This document shows, one piece after another, positions 36,301-48,506 of a DNA stretch of 64,000 bases; positions within the stretch are counted from its first letter, which is position 1; the number at the start of each line of letters is the position of its first letter. Source of the stretch: Physcia stellaris (Eukaryota; Ascomycota; Lecanoromycetes; Caliciales; Physciaceae). The DNA lies in contig JABSSW010000006.1 in the NCBI GenBank assembly GCA_018902385.1, positions 868,001 to 932,000 on the forward strand, given 5' to 3'. Made by a program: the position numbers and the translations under genes. The notes under the pieces were generated by a model. The model was not told the origin of the DNA, searched no databases, and saw nothing but the letters and a program-made list of their open reading frames with translations.

Positions 36301-39300
36301 AAGTTGTCGACATTGGGTGATTTTGCCAAGGATTCAGAGTCATCGCTCTCTCCGCTTTGAGGGCGCTTCTGCAGGTTGGCAATCTGAGCACTCACGTCGT
36401 CCAATTGCTTATGTAGGCGATCATTCTGGGCATTGAGACTTTCCCTGCCAGCTTTGAGATCTGCAATTTCCCGTTCATATCGCTCCCTAGACTCCGTCCA
36501 GCTCTCCTCGTTTTGGGCAAGGCTGGTCCTTGCTGAGTCTGCCTCTGATTTTGTCTCGACGATGTCAACTTTCAGCTGGTTATATTCGCTGCGGACTTTC
36601 TGCAGAGACTTCGCGGCATCGGCATGCTTGACCAGTTCGTTCTCATAATTCTGCTGAGCCTGTTGCGCAATCTCTGCTTGCGCTTTGAGATCTTCTTGGT
36701 AGAAATGAGCGGCACTGGCATGACGATCTGCCTGGTCTTTGATCTGTGCAATCTCTGCTTCAAATGAAGATTTCTGTTCGTCCATACGTCGACGATTCTC
36801 TGCCTGAGCCGTCCGAGACTCTGCCAGATCCGAATTAGTTGATGCAAGTTCTGCACTAGTATCGGAGATTCTCTCCTCAAGCTCTTTGATTTTAGCATCC
36901 TTTTCCTCAACAAGTCTATCGGTTTCTTGTCGGTATAAGTCATGCGTCTCGTTCATGCTAGCAAGTTCTTCCTCCGAGGACTGGCTGATGGCTTTGTATT
37001 GCTCGACTTGTGCCTTGGCGCTCTCAAGCTCACCCCGAGCGAGGTCGAGATCGCGCTTCAGTTCCGAGACCTCTACAGCCAATTCCTGTTCCTTACTCAG
37101 CGCACTGGAATCTCCCTCAACTGGAGATCCACGCGACGGTTCTTCGCCATTGTGAGGTACTGAACGACTGGTTGTTGTTGGCTGCAAGACAGAAATACGC
37201 TCTTCAGCACTTCGGAGCTCTATTGCCAATTCGTCCACTCTTATCTGCAGATGATCTCGAGTGGTCTTAGCACCAACAAGCTCCTCGCGGGTGGAATTAA
37301 GACTGGAGATAAGATCATCGATACGTTTCTGGCTTTGCTGATTCTCGAATTCCCGGCGCGAGACAGTCCGCTTACTCTCTTCAACCTCCTCCGTAAGTTT
37401 TTGCTTGGTCGTCTGCAGTTCTCGCTCGAGATTCTCTATTTGCACCTGCAGTCGCCGTCGTGATTCGTTGTCCGAATGCTCCCGCTCGTTCAAAAGATTT
37501 TGCAGATTGCCATTTAAAGAATTCAAGCGACCTTGCTCCTGCAGAAGCTGGCCATTGTCTTCGGTTAGCCGCTTCTCGATGGATTTCCAGAATTCCTTTT
37601 CCGCCTTCAAATTCGCGGTCTCGTTTCGCATGCTGTCAGCAAGACCTCGGGCTTCCACCAGATCTTCGGCCACTTGTTGCATCCGCATTTCTTGCTTAGC
37701 AGCGTTATCGGAGAAAAATTGTGATCGCTTTTGTAGCTCAGAGTTTTCGTTCTTCAGCATGCCGTAATTCTCTTGTAGCATAGTGTAACGCTCATGAGCT
37801 AGGGCGACTTGGCTGTTGCTCCTTGCCGCTTCACCACGAAGCTCACTGTTGCTCTTTGATAAACCATCAACCTGTTGCTTGAGCGTTGATCGGTCTGTAG
37901 CTGCTTCTTGGCGATATGCATCGAAATGTGCCTGCATTTCCCTCAAAAGCTTATTGTAGTCCGCCATGTTCTTTTCGATCGGTGAACCTTCAATGCTGTG
38001 TAGAAGGGATCGAGTGGGTGTTGCCGGAGAGTCCCCATCAATAGACCCAGCATGATTCGAATCTTGCTCTCTGCCCCTATTAAAGAGCATCTTTTTGAAG
38101 GTATCGCGCTCGCGGATGTAACTCTGGGATTGTGTTATCGTAACTTTGACCTCGTCCTTCAGGCGATCGTATTTTTGCTTGAGCTCTTCATAGCTTTGCG
38201 CTGCTTCCGAAGACCGCTTCCTTTCAGCCTCCTCACGTTCCATTCGATCACCAAGCTCTCGTACAAGCTTGAGCAATTTGCTGTTCTGCTCTTGGAGTTC
38301 GATGTCATTTTTGAATGTGACTAGGTTTTGACTGATGAAGCGATCGGTGTCGGTGGATGTGTCCATATCGTCTTCACTTAATTGGCCTTGCGCCAAACGC
38401 TCAAGTTGTAGATGACGTTCCGTGCTGATATCCTCGAGACCTTTTTGTCGAAGATGGATCTCCATGAGCAGTACTTTAATCTGAGAGCTCAGATCCCTGA
38501 GTTGTTGCCGCAAAACGTTGCCCTCTTTGACCTTGGCTTCAACCTGCCCTTCTCTTTTCCGGGCGTCCTTGATTGCCTGATCCCGCTCCTTTCCCAAGGT
38601 ATCAACAAGAGCAGCCATTTCCTTGGCTTCCGACATTGACCTAGCATGATCAATGTGAAGCTCTTCAATCTCAGGCTGGCGAGACTCCAATTCGGCCATC
38701 AATTCGTCGATTGTGTTAGTGAGGTTTTTGTTTTTACGACGTTCTTGTTCTAACAGCCCCTTCAAGCCGTTGTTATCGCTATAGAGTTGAGTGAGGCTGA
38801 CACCGCCTCTCGATTTCGCTGGACTGGGGGAAAAGCCTCCAGATATACTTTGTCTCGGGGTTGTCGAGCCGTTCATCCCTTGAGGTGAAACATCACGTAC
38901 TGACCTTTGATCTTGTAGCATTGCCACATCGGCTTCGAGACGCTCTACCTGCACCTCAAGCTCTGCGACTCTAAGCTCAGCAGCCTCTCTTTCGCGGTGC
39001 TCCGTGTCACATTCTGCGCTGAGCCGACCAACTTCCTCTGAAGCATCCTCCTTAGCAGTCTCCAATTGCTCTTGGAGTTCCTGCTGTCGTTGCCGCTCTG
39101 TGTTGGCAGAATTCCTTGTAAGCTCCGCCAATCGGTTAGCCGCGTTGAGCTCAACACTAAAGGCTTCTTCTTTCCGCGCCGCCTCCTCTTGAAGCTGTTG
39201 GATACGAGAGAAAGCGTCATCGGCCTTTTGCCCAAGTTCATCGAGCCGTGTGCGAAGAGTTTTTTCTGTTCGTGTGAGAGCATCAAGGTTGCTTGATAGA

Positions 39301-40068
39301 TCATCGTTCTGGCGTTGAACCTCGGCGATCCTGGCAGATTTCTCCTTTCGGTGCTTGGTGTACTCGGCCGACTTAGTCTTGAGCTCCGTCTCCAACCAGT
39401 CGTTGTTTCTCTTCAATTGCTCTACCTCTTGCTGTAAGGCCTGCTGGTGGAACTTTGCAGTAGTGGTCTCAGCCTTGGCGGATTGAACCGATTGCTCGAG
39501 GGTTGAAACCTCACGTCGTAGCTCAACGGTCTTCTGGTGTTGGCTCGTCAATTCCCCGGCCAGATTATCATAGGCGGTAGATTTCGACTCAAGTAGGGAG
39601 ACGGTATCTCGATTAGACGACTCGAGCCCGGAAATGCGAGACTGGAGGCTGTTGATCTTTTCGGTTGAAGAGGAGGTGGAAGTTTTCAACTCCTCAAATT
39701 CGCTCTCTAAACTTGCTCTCGATTGTTCTTAAAACAATTAACCCACGAACGCGAACGCTCGCTTCTCGGCACGTACCTTCTGATTGTAATTTCTGCCTTA
39801 AGTCTGCAGCTTCTTTTAGGCCCTTATCAATGGAGCTCTTGAGCCCCCGAGTCTTGGATTCTCCACCGCGCACGGCATTCTCTAACTCAACGCTGAGCTT
39901 GAGGTTTTCTGCTTTTGCTTGTTCGTGTTCCTGAGCCTTCGCGGCGAGAGTATGCAGAAGTCTCTTTACGAGATCAACGGTAGGTTCATCTAGTAGAATT
40001 TGGAAAGTATCCTGGGGTAGTGAGCAGTACGACGAGAGATTCTGGAGATCGAAGACCTCTGCAGCCAT
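33391..40068 (-). CDS. MLP1: Nuclear-basket coiled-coil protein Mlp1/TPR
   Basis: Mlp1/TPR forms filaments of the nuclear pore basket and acts in mRNA quality control, spindle checkpoint anchoring and genome organisation. Three exons (40068-39777, 39727-35268, 35217-33391) join in frame to 2,192 residues, typical for the family. About 1,700 residues are continuous heptad-rich coiled coil; the conserved TPR/MLP1 segments include QERFG-like GSLTQLYSDNN... region at ~38790 (VSLTQLYSDNNGLKGLLEQE) and KQVEAAKQVMSAQLKEEHEK near the C-terminal side. The last ~400 residues are disordered, Gln/Pro/Gly-rich, and contain several FG or FG-like motifs (SNVFGQ, SSFGKP, TSFGKP, SPFGQ), then an RGG-type patch and a basic end (GNKRPREE). 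Antisense frames along it are shadows. Confidence 0.87.
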
Positions 40069-40599
40069 CTTGAGGGCAACAGTTTGTCGAAAGGCGTCTC
40101 AGTTCACGCAGGATGAACGAGGCGTCATAGCAAACATGCCGCGATAAGTCATAAGAAAGGCTGACAATGCAAGACCGAGTGACGGGGCCATCAACAAAGC
40201 TACAGATTCATTCTTGGCGTGTCTGTCAAATTAGCCGGAATCTCACAGGTGCCCTGCCGAATTCGGCATAGCGGGGCCTACACTCCATCGGACCATCACT
40301 GACTCGAGGGACTATGTACCAACAACAAGTTCACCTCTCGATTCTGAGGTCACTAGTACTACTGTCGTTCCTGTCAACGAGATCTTCTCGTTTATGAGAG
40401 GGTGTTGACAAGGTTCGCTTGAGGGTAGCAAAGGGTCTTGCCCTCTTCACCCGTGTTACTGTACGGATGGGGTTCACTCAACCGATCGCAATTCATATCA
40501 ACGCTACCCTTTAACTCAACAATTCAAGCCTTCGCGTTCGATTAATATCTATTGTCCTACTTGATTCTACCTCTATCAACTTCTAGTCCACCTACCACT
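40069..40599. other. Divergent promoter region, MLP1 / TFIIE-beta
   Basis: About 530 bp between two divergent housekeeping genes. Pyrimidine-rich tracts precede the TFIIE start. An in-frame ATG at 40552 lies just upstream of the chosen TFIIE start. No gene or repeat is seen. Confidence 0.5.
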
Positions 40600-41457
40600 A
40601 TGTCCAATCTTCAGAAACCAGCCGGCAGTTTCAAGGCAAGCTTACAGAAAGCTACCTTAAGTGATAGACCCTCGCCATCTCCCGCACCTTCCCAGGTCTC
40701 GAATACAAGCACAAGTAAGAACGATCTCAAGCGGAAGCGACCTGAGCCCACCGACGTTGTATACTCGCAGCCAGCAAATACTGGGACTGGATCGGACATC
40801 AGAAGCCAGATCCATTATGGCTTGGGTTTCCTGAAAACGAAGCAAGAGCCGATGAAGGCGGAAGATGTCTTGAACTACCTCTCGTTGTCGAACGTTGCAG
40901 GAGTGTACAAGCAGATGATCACAAAAATCTTGCGAGAGCATGAGAAGGTCGTCTACGATCCAGTAGCGAACACCTATGCTTACCGGGCATTTAAGAACAT
41001 ACGCTCAGAAGAAGCGCTTTTGCAGTATTTGCAGAATCAGCCCACGGCCCAGGGTCTCAAGGTTTCTGATCTTCGAGATGGCTGGGCAACCCCTGAGGAT
41101 GCCATTAATAAGCTTGAGCGCGAGGGCAAAGTGTTGACGATACGGAATAAGAAGGATAACCAGCCTAGAATGGTATGGCTGGACGATTCCACACTGAAAT
41201 TCACCGTTGATCAGGAATTCCAAGAAATCTGGAAAGAGATCAAGGTACCGGATGCGGCTGCGGTGGCTGCTGCGCTACAGAAAGAAAAGCTTACTCCTGC
41301 CAACAAGATCCACACTCCGAAGAAAGTGATGAAGGCTCCGGAAAAGAAGAAGAAGAAGCAACGTCAGGGAGGGAAAGTGACCAATAAGCACATGATGGGC
41401 ATTCTCAAGGACTACTCTCATCTTTCCAAGGATAAGGAAGCAAAGAGACGCCAATGA
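40600..41457 (+). CDS. TFA2: Transcription initiation factor IIE, beta subunit
   Basis: TFIIE-beta pairs with TFIIE-alpha to recruit and regulate TFIIH at RNA polymerase II promoters. A single exon of 285 residues. After a Ser/Pro-rich basic N-terminus comes the first winged helix (SQIHYGLGFLKTKQEPMKAE through YKQMITKILREHEKVVYDP, residues ~70-125), then a second winged helix (ALLQYLQNQPTAQGLKVSDL; AINKLEREGKVLTIRNKKD; MVWLDD). The C-terminus is Lys-rich, with a conserved KVTNKHMMGILKDYS. Length and order agree with yeast Tfa2 and animal GTF2E2. I choose the ATG at 40600 because the homology begins shortly after it; the ATG at 40552 would add 16 unconserved residues. Confidence 0.92.
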   Translation: MSNLQKPAGSFKASLQKATLSDRPSPSPAPSQVSNTSTSKNDLKRKRPEPTDVVYSQPANTGTGSDIRSQIHYGLGFLKTKQEPMKAEDVLNYLSLSNVAGVYKQMITKILREHEKVVYDPVANTYAYRAFKNIRSEEALLQYLQNQPTAQGLKVSDLRDGWATPEDAINKLEREGKVLTIRNKKDNQPRMVWLDDSTLKFTVDQEFQEIWKEIKVPDAAAVAAALQKEKLTPANKIHTPKKVMKAPEKKKKKQRQGGKVTNKHMMGILKDYSHLSKDKEAKRRQ

Positions 41458-42030
41458 TCGATGATATTACAGGTGGTTTTACAATGCAGGAAGACAATCA
41501 GGAACTTTTCACGTATGCATAGCGATGGAGTTGAGGCGGAAATGGTTCACGAACATGTCTGTCCATGGGGGCAGCATATGGGAGTCTGGCACTGAGAGGT
41601 ACCCACACTGAATCTAGATCCAATAGAGATTCATTGCAACTAGTAGCGAACTTGAGGAAGGTTACAGCAATAATCATGCTATATTGTCATAAGCTTTTCT
41701 GAAATTTTCGGGAACATGTATGCAATTGTTACATACAAATGATGTGCGTCCGAACGAACCCTTCTCATTCTCTGATGAATCACACAGTGACTGCAAAAGT
41801 TCCTTCGCCAGCAACTTATTTCCAGAAGGATGCCACATTATATATACGTACATCCGAGACCATTGTCGTCTCTTTCAGGGTTAAGAAATCAGGGATCACG
41901 GCTCGCTTGATATTATTTAGGGTTTACGAGGTACATGTACATAGCAAAACACATGACATCGCGCTTCATCAATAGTGTACATTACCTAGGAATATTTTGC
42001 AATAACGTCCCTTCCCAACGCTTCACCACC
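41458..42030. other. Intergenic, TFIIE-beta 3' region and COQ3 promoter
   Basis: Two plus-strand genes flank this 570 bp. A 78-codon frame at 41739-41975 and an in-frame extension of COQ3 to 41935 have no conserved sequence. I see no other feature. Confidence 0.5.
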
Positions 42031-42900
42031 ATGTCTGTCCGCGCCACCTCCCTCCGCAACCTCTCCCTCCTCCTCCGCACACCGGCTTCAACCCGCTCTC
42101 TCTCTACTTCAACTTCAAACTCAAAAACCTCCGTCTCCCCCAGCGAACTCTCCCACTTCTCCGCCCTCGCCTCCTCATGGTGGGAGCCCCACGGCTCCTC
42201 CCGCCTCCTGCACCTCATGAACCCGCTCCGCCACGACTTCATCACCTCCTGCCTATCCTCAAACTCCCCATCCCTACCCGAAGCGCAAAGCAGAAGAAAG
42301 CTGCGATACCTCGACATCGGCTGTGGCGGGGGAATCTTCGCCGAGAGCGCCGCGCGCTTACACTCTACAGCAAGCGTGCTGGCGATTGATCCCTCGCCCG
42401 AAGTCATCGACATCGCACGCACGCACGCGTGTCAAGATCCAGTGCTGCTCGAGCCGGGGAGACTGGAATACAGGCACACATCTATCGAAGAGCTAGCTTT
42501 GCCCAAGAGGCTGGAAGAGCAATTCGATGTTCTCAGTCTATTTGAGGTGCTAGAGCATATCGAGCGCCCTTCTCCATTCCTCAGCAAGTGCCTCCCATTT
42601 GTGAAGCCTGGCGGGTGGCTGGTGCTCAGCACAATAGCGAGGACGTGGACGAGCTGGATGACTACGAAGGTTGTTGCGGAGGATTTGTTGAGGATTGTGC
42701 CGAGAGGAACACATGATTGGGGCCAATATATCAATGAACCAGAGTTGAGGGCGTGGTTCGGGAAGCAAGAGGGGTGGGGCAGCAAAGGGGGCGTGAGATC
42801 CATGGGAGTTGTATATGTCCCGGGAATAGGATGGAGGATGGTCGATGGAGGGGAGAAGTGGGGGAATTATTTCTTCGGGGTGAGGAAGAATGAGGGATAG
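42031..42900 (+). CDS. COQ3: Ubiquinone biosynthesis O-methyltransferase Coq3
   Basis: Coq3 performs both O-methylations of the ubiquinone head group on the matrix side of the mitochondrial inner membrane, within the CoQ synthome. A single exon of 289 residues. The first ~35 residues are Arg/Ser/Leu-rich with no acidic residue, a mitochondrial presequence. Core family signatures are HFSALASSWWEPHGSSRLLH followed by MNPLRHDFI, SAM motif I YLDIGCGGGIFAE (residues ~93-105), motif post-I VLAIDPSPEVI, motif II FDVLSLFEVLEHIERP and motif III FVKPGGWLVLSTIART. The downstream HDWGQYINEPEL segment is typical of UbiG/Coq3. Codons at the 5' end are strongly C-biased, which also opens antisense frames. 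Start chosen at MSVRATS because the upstream extension is not presequence-like. Confidence 0.93.
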   Translation: MSVRATSLRNLSLLLRTPASTRSLSTSTSNSKTSVSPSELSHFSALASSWWEPHGSSRLLHLMNPLRHDFITSCLSSNSPSLPEAQSRRKLRYLDIGCGGGIFAESAARLHSTASVLAIDPSPEVIDIARTHACQDPVLLEPGRLEYRHTSIEELALPKRLEEQFDVLSLFEVLEHIERPSPFLSKCLPFVKPGGWLVLSTIARTWTSWMTTKVVAEDLLRIVPRGTHDWGQYINEPELRAWFGKQEGWGSKGGVRSMGVVYVPGIGWRMVDGGEKWGNYFFGVRKNEG

Positions 42901-44436
42901 TGTCACTGTGGGTGTTGTCCAACCCACCGGTTAGATAGAGGACAGATGCATCTAGCATAGTCCTCATCTTTTTTAGCAACAGCAGGGAAGAGTTGTCAAT
43001 GATGGGTGTTTGATGCGGTAGGTTCGTTTTTTCTCATTTCTTCACACCAAAACCACTTCTCAGGACGATGCCGTGAAAATCTTGCTGACGACTCCATCGC
43101 CCCCTCCAGCTAGTATGAACCAAACTCGGTTTGTAATATTCCGATCACCCTAGCCCCATTAAGAGGATCCATCTGTTGATCATTATAGAGGCTACACAGC
43201 TGTGAACAACGTCTGGTGACTGTCACAACCGGAGGCCAACAGCACCGGCATGTCTCATTGGGTTGACTGTTGTGACAGCTTGGATGCTAACTATGCGAGT
43301 TTAGTGAAACCGAAGGAATGAGGATCTCAAAGCCTGAATGAAAAGGCGTGAGACGACAGTCTGCGTCGGTGTCCCAATTGGGAAAAAATCAAGAATGGAT
43401 AGATCGTCATCGATGGTGGGCTGTCAGTTTCAAGTCTGCCTCAGACAACCAACAATGGGCTATACGAATTATGAAAAGAGATATTGAACGCTCCCGGAGC
43501 AGGGCTGACTCTAGCTCCGGCAGAGTTGCTTCTCTCCGGCTCCTGTCAATCATGGCTGCTGTGAAGACAGTGCTGCTTCACCAAGTCGTCTAATACGAAT
43601 TGATCGACAATGCTGACAATTTCATGGCGTGGACTAACAGCTCAGGATGCGGAACCAGCAAGCCCATCTTTGTCCTTCAAGTATACTCGTTCCGTCGAAG
43701 GTAAAGCGGAGCCAAGGCTCGGACCTGTGTTAAGCGTCGTTCACACCACTATTTCAGCATACCGAAGCTCGAAGGGGTCAGTGGACCGAAGCGGTGGCCT
43801 TCGGTGGCCTTTGGTGGTTGAGTGGGGACCAAGATGATTGGATGCTGATACAAGCGAGTGCCAAGACCTTCTTCCCCAGTTTGCAGTGCTTCTCTGCAGG
43901 TACCCATCCACCATCATCATTACTCTACTTCAGTCTCTCTCCGTTTTCCCCTTACACCCAGACTTTCCATACTACCCCGTCAGCTTGCTATACATACTAC
44001 CCTGATTTTGCATGTCATTGTATTCCGTCTATCCTAATGAAGCTTAAACCGCCAATTGACACGTTGCATCAAGGAGCTATAGTCGTTTGCTATTCATTAA
44101 GGTCTTCCACTTTCATGATGGTGTAGCTTTCGACAAAGGTGTTTGGCCCCACAGCGCGATATGAGACCCCAGAGTGAGGAGCAGCCAAGCGGAAATACAA
44201 CAGGGGCCTCTGGTGAGCAAGAGCTCGATCTCGCACAAGGGAGGTTCCCATAGATATCCTGACCGGTAGTCATGATCGGAGAGATCTGTGCTTTGGATAT
44301 AGTCACGGCATCACGTAGTATTACCCACATGGATTCTCCACCCTGTGGGTGGCTGGAAGGACATGATGTGTGAGACAGACCTTGGTAGACGACCACACCA
44401 CCAAGGAAAGGATTTTACCACGGCCCAAACGAGTGA
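42901..44436. other. Gene-poor interval, left part
   Basis: About 1.5 kb after COQ3 with no gene I can support. Short plus frames (43348-43593, 43610-43837, 43794-44126) and minus frames (44097-44596) lack recognisable content. Two overlapping plus frames near 44030-44150 read somewhat protein-like and could be exons of the candidate gene that follows, but I found no clear splice path. A small GGTGGCCTT-type direct repeat lies near 43790-43815. Confidence 0.35.
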
Positions 44437-45123
44437 ATTTTACTCGGCAGCGTGCTGAAGAAGCGGAATGCCTACAGTGTACTCGAGAATGCAATGAAAG
44501 GCGGTGTATCCCATGGTCTGGTGTGGTGCTACCTTGCCTCTGATGCAGTGTCAATAATATATTCATTAGGACAAAACGCGTACCTGTCCCCGGCACAAAG
44601 CATATGAAGACAACATTAAGATAACATCATTTTTTGATTTCGTCCCAGGTCGGGTAATCGCAGATCTATCGGTGCATCACAAAAATTAGCACCACTTACT
44701 ACCGGACCATGGGATAGAAAGCTCAAGGTGCCACCGGAGTCTTACCATATGAGCCATCCCAGAGCTCTTGACAGCGACCGACGACCGTGGTTATGGAAGG
44801 GCATCTACTACGGGGTTGTGGAAGTAGCGGCAACTATATGGATTTATGCCGACACCACTTGAATTAAAACTCGTTTTGATTGCTTTGACTGCCTTCAACC
44901 ACTTCCCCACACAGACCTTCTCGATACTCTAAGCGAGACTAAGTATGAATATTACGTCGAGGCCAAGATTGGTCAAAATGCTTCTCGAGCTGGGGGTCGC
45001 GTGTTTGCACTAGGACGTACCAAGAACATGTTGAATTATTACTCCTGGTCACTTCAGTGGGATCGACAAGAGGACGTTCAATATGTCTACTGGTCGGTGT
45101 CGATTGACCCATCTAAAATGTGA
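44437..45123 (+). CDS. Candidate intron-containing gene or pseudogene, unknown
   Basis: Three plus-strand stretches are open and protein-like in composition. The first (44437-44579) and second (44649-44859) are joined in frame by a good-looking intron, 44580-44648, with donor GTACCT, a GATAAC branch candidate and a T-rich tract before CCCAG. The second and third (44863-45123) lie in the same frame, separated by a single TGA; a plausible intron end (TTTGACTGCC then CCCCACACAG at about 44920) lies after it, but no donor gives a compatible phase. The translation includes AMKGGVSHGLVWCYLASDAV, WLWKGIYYGVVEVAATIW and NYYSWSLQWDRQEDVQ, rich in Trp and Tyr, unlike random sequence. I recognise no family and no start codon. 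It may be a decayed gene. Confidence 0.25.
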
Positions 45124-46707
45124 TGGGATGCTCCACGTCTTCACGGAGAATCATGCGTGAGGTCTATTATTAGTTCACTAGGATTGATGCGCGTTGACAG
45201 TGGTTTTCATGGATGAATAAACGGAAAAGCGGACATATCGCTTCGTCTTCTTTGCCGACTGTTGTTTAGGGAGCCTTGAGTCAGGCGTAGTGCGTGTTTC
45301 AGGATCTGGGTGTGTGGTGCTGCTTCCTGGATTACTAAAACCCTCGTGTTTCCAGACATAATAGTAATGAAACTGCATCGTGAATTAATGTCGTAAAACA
45401 GCAACGCCTTTCAAGTGTCGCAGTAGCAGGGGCGACGACCGTACAGCGCTTTTCATTCTCTAGCCTAGACGAGAGTCGCATATTGAATTTTCCGAATCCG
45501 ATTGCTGAAACCCATCTCATGCCCCAGGTAGTACAGTGGATTTATACTACTCATTCGTCGAAACTCAAGCGATTTTAGTGAAGATATATCAGAGAGAATT
45601 CACATGGCCAAGTGGAAGTGAGATGAAGCAGGAAGGTCTTGTGGCGGGTATTGTCCGGTTCGCATGAAGATGGCAAATGTGATTGTGGATGAATCCAGGG
45701 GGATGGACGAATGATAGCGAGATGACGGGGAGATGATGGGGAGTCGTTCGCTTAAAGAAGCGGGAAAGTTTAGAGCTCAAACGCACCGTCCGACTTCTAA
45801 ATTAAAATCAGAGGAATCCACTAAACCATATGGCCGCCTTGTCCTACATACCTCTGCCTCGTTCCACCTATCTTGTCCGCCGACACACCTGGGATCAGAT
45901 TGAATTATATGAAGATTGAACACCTTGTTATACTGATTCGAAGGAGGCCTCTCCGCCAACTGCCGTGAACACATACGCCGCAAGGGACTTCTCGTTGTTG
46001 ACAAGATCCGGGTTGCCACTTATGGCCGGTCGACTAGTTCATCCGGTTGCACATGGCGTTTCAGCCTTGATCTGCAGGCCAGCTTGCGGGTAGACAAATC
46101 GAACTTGTACTACGGCTTACTACTAGTTCATCACTTGATGCACTCCCAGTCGTCAGAAGGTTGCAAGGGCAGGGGGGTTGGTTTGACTGCTGTGGCGTCA
46201 CACCAATACCCGTCCTAGATCTGCCTCCGATGTAGCAACCTCCTGTCGAGTATTTCCTGATAAGCCTTCCTCTTGTGACCGCCCTCACATATCATCTCTT
46301 CAAATCCCTCATCATCATCGACGTTCCCGAGCTCATTGTGCTCTTCAACGTCGCAGATCCTTCCTGGTCCGTTTGGACGCTCTGCCCAGCCTTGATGATT
46401 GCTCGGATGTTGCTGTAGGCCGTCAGTCGTTTGGACCTCACCGTTGGATTGGTCACCTTTCATGGATAGCGTCGTCCAACAAGCACAGTTCCCCACGTTC
46501 CCCCAACGGAAGGCAAGCCTGAGGCGTTGGGCCAGCAGAGAAACGCTTTTCTCAGCTGCTGCTGCGAGTGATGGTCTTAAAAGCCGAGTGAAAATGGAGG
46601 CGTCTCTGAAGTCTTCGGTTGGTGCCCATAGGGACTGTGCTCTTGCGCCGCTGACTGACAGCTAGCAGCAAGAAGATTTAAAGAGTCCCGCCAAAAGAGA
46701 GCCGCTC
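45124..46707. other. Gene-poor interval, right part
   Basis: Nothing firm here. A minus-strand frame at 46215-46496 (93 codons) with an acidic run (NVDDDEGFEEM) overlaps a plus-strand frame at 46399-46665 (88 codons); either might be a small exon or neither. The right end should contain the promoter and 5' UTR of the septation-type gene. No repeats or RNA genes recognised. Confidence 0.35.
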
Positions 46708-48506
46708 ATGCCTGTGCGGACGGACGCAAAACATATGTTCCCGGCATGGCCAGTACACAGAACTAGTAATACCCGGGCTGACAGAGCCGGAAACATGGCG
46801 AGCCCCGAAGAGGCTTCACCAACCACGAAATCCCCGAGCTTTGGATTAAGGAATATTTTGCCTGGGACAAACTGGAGCGCGAAGAAGAGGGAGGGCGTAC
46901 AGTCCAAAAGAAAACCCAGTGTATCGGACGTGGGCTCAAGCCCTATGACCACAGTCCAAGAGTTGTGCTTAGATTCACGTAGGTATCCTTGGTCTAAAGA
47001 TGAGACTGCTTACTCACGAACGCAGCAACCATACCAGGCCATTTGCCAGGCCGTCCTCTCCATCCAGGCATTGAAAGATCGCTAAGCGTACCCGATCACG
47101 CACTGCACCGCTTGTCCGAGGAAATCAACGATCGTACGCCACGAGCGTCCGAGTTTCCGCCACTGGAAGATGGTACTGTTGCACCCTGTTCAAGTCAGCC
47201 AGATTCCACCCCTGTTGAAATGAAAAAAAACTCTTCCTTCTTGTCGTCAAAAGCCCTTACGCCGTTAATGATTCCCAATGATCCTAAGCTAGAGCATGTT
47301 ATCGAGGTGCCAATCGAGATTCCACCCGAAGTGCCCCCAAAATCACCAAGAACAGAAAGTAGGGCGTCGCCACGGATTCAAAGGACCCCTCACTCTGCGA
47401 ACAGCTCCGTCTCCACACTCCATAGCGTTGCCTCCTCTTCCTCTTCGTCGAGCCACAGCTTCAATGAACATTGGTCAACTCGGGCGCCTCAGAATCCCAA
47501 TCGAACGGAGATTCCTCCTAATCATTTACGAGGCATGGAGAACGTCGTTCCTAGCACAAAGTCATCAGCTCGCGCTGCAGGTTCTCCGAGCCATCCATGC
47601 AGCCTGGAGAACATCACATCCACGACACCCTGGATAAGGAGTGGACGAAGCCAGAGTCCGTTGGTCTCCCCTGCATCCTTCTCACGAAAACACAGCAGAT
47701 CACCCACGAAAACTAACGAACAGAATGTTTCGGAATTGAATCTGTCTATAAGCCATCTGAGAGAGCGCTTAGAGCCCGTACCCAGTGACCGAAAGTGTCA
47801 ATCGTCAACCAGTCGTCGGGACACGACTTCAATCCATGGACTTATGAGCAGGATAGACAATATCCCGGAATATTATAGTGAGAATTTCGACCTTCCTAGT
47901 GGATTGAGAGCCGTCGACGCCAATAGTCAGATGCCCGAAATGGAGGCGAAGTCCCTGAAGAAGCAAGCGATCCGACATGCGGAGAGTTTCGAAATTCTCC
48001 AAACAAGAGATGTCTCCATGCTTTCCCAGGAGCTTGAACTCCTGGATGAGCGTTGTGCGTACCTTCAGAGCACACATAGATCGCTCCGACAAGGTCGGAG
48101 ACATCTGCACACCCGAATGATCACATACCTCAGATCACCGCGTATGGCGAACTTTTCAAGGGAAAGCATTTTGAAACAGGAAGAAGCTCTAGCCGAATTA
48201 GATGCCTCGATAGATGACTGGGTTGCCAAATTAGAAGCCGCAGAAGAGCGCAGGACAACCATCCGCCAGAAGCTCCTACAGCACGTTGCTGCAGCGTTAA
48301 CTCTTCGGACAACCGGTATGTTACGTCCAGCATACTCTGAGGAAGCAACGCCCCCAGTGAGTCCTGAGAAGGCAGATGAGTACTTTACTTCCAAACGGAA
48401 GGATGTTCAGTCGATCAAAATATATGCAGGTGAAGGAGTCACTGCCTTGCTTGCCGAAATAGAACGAGAAATAGGCTTCATCGCTGAAAATGACCAACTG
48501 GTCTAG
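46708..48506 (+). CDS. Uds1-like (up-regulated during septation) protein
   Basis: Two exons, 46708-46978 and 47026-48506, join in phase 1 (donor GTAGGT, acceptor ACGCAG) for about 583 residues. Residues 1-380 are Ser/Pro-rich and disordered. The C-terminal ~190 residues form a coiled-coil domain: EILQTRDVSMLSQELELLDE, then RCAYLQSTHRSLRQGRRHLH, SRESILKQEEALAELDASID and IRQKLLQHVAAALTL. This pattern agrees with the fungal Uds1 (up-regulated during septation) domain family as I remember it; the fission-yeast founder is a septation-induced gene. Biochemical role is unknown. An internal ATG at 46795 is an alternative start. Confidence 0.65.

Noticed and set aside
34580-39304. Numerous antisense frames along MLP1
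   Set aside because: They are shadows of a coiled-coil gene rich in Glu, Lys and Gln codons, whose complements leave few stops.
42177-42979. Antisense and alternative-frame ORFs over COQ3
   Set aside because: They are explained by strong C bias at codon third positions of COQ3; no domain is seen in them.
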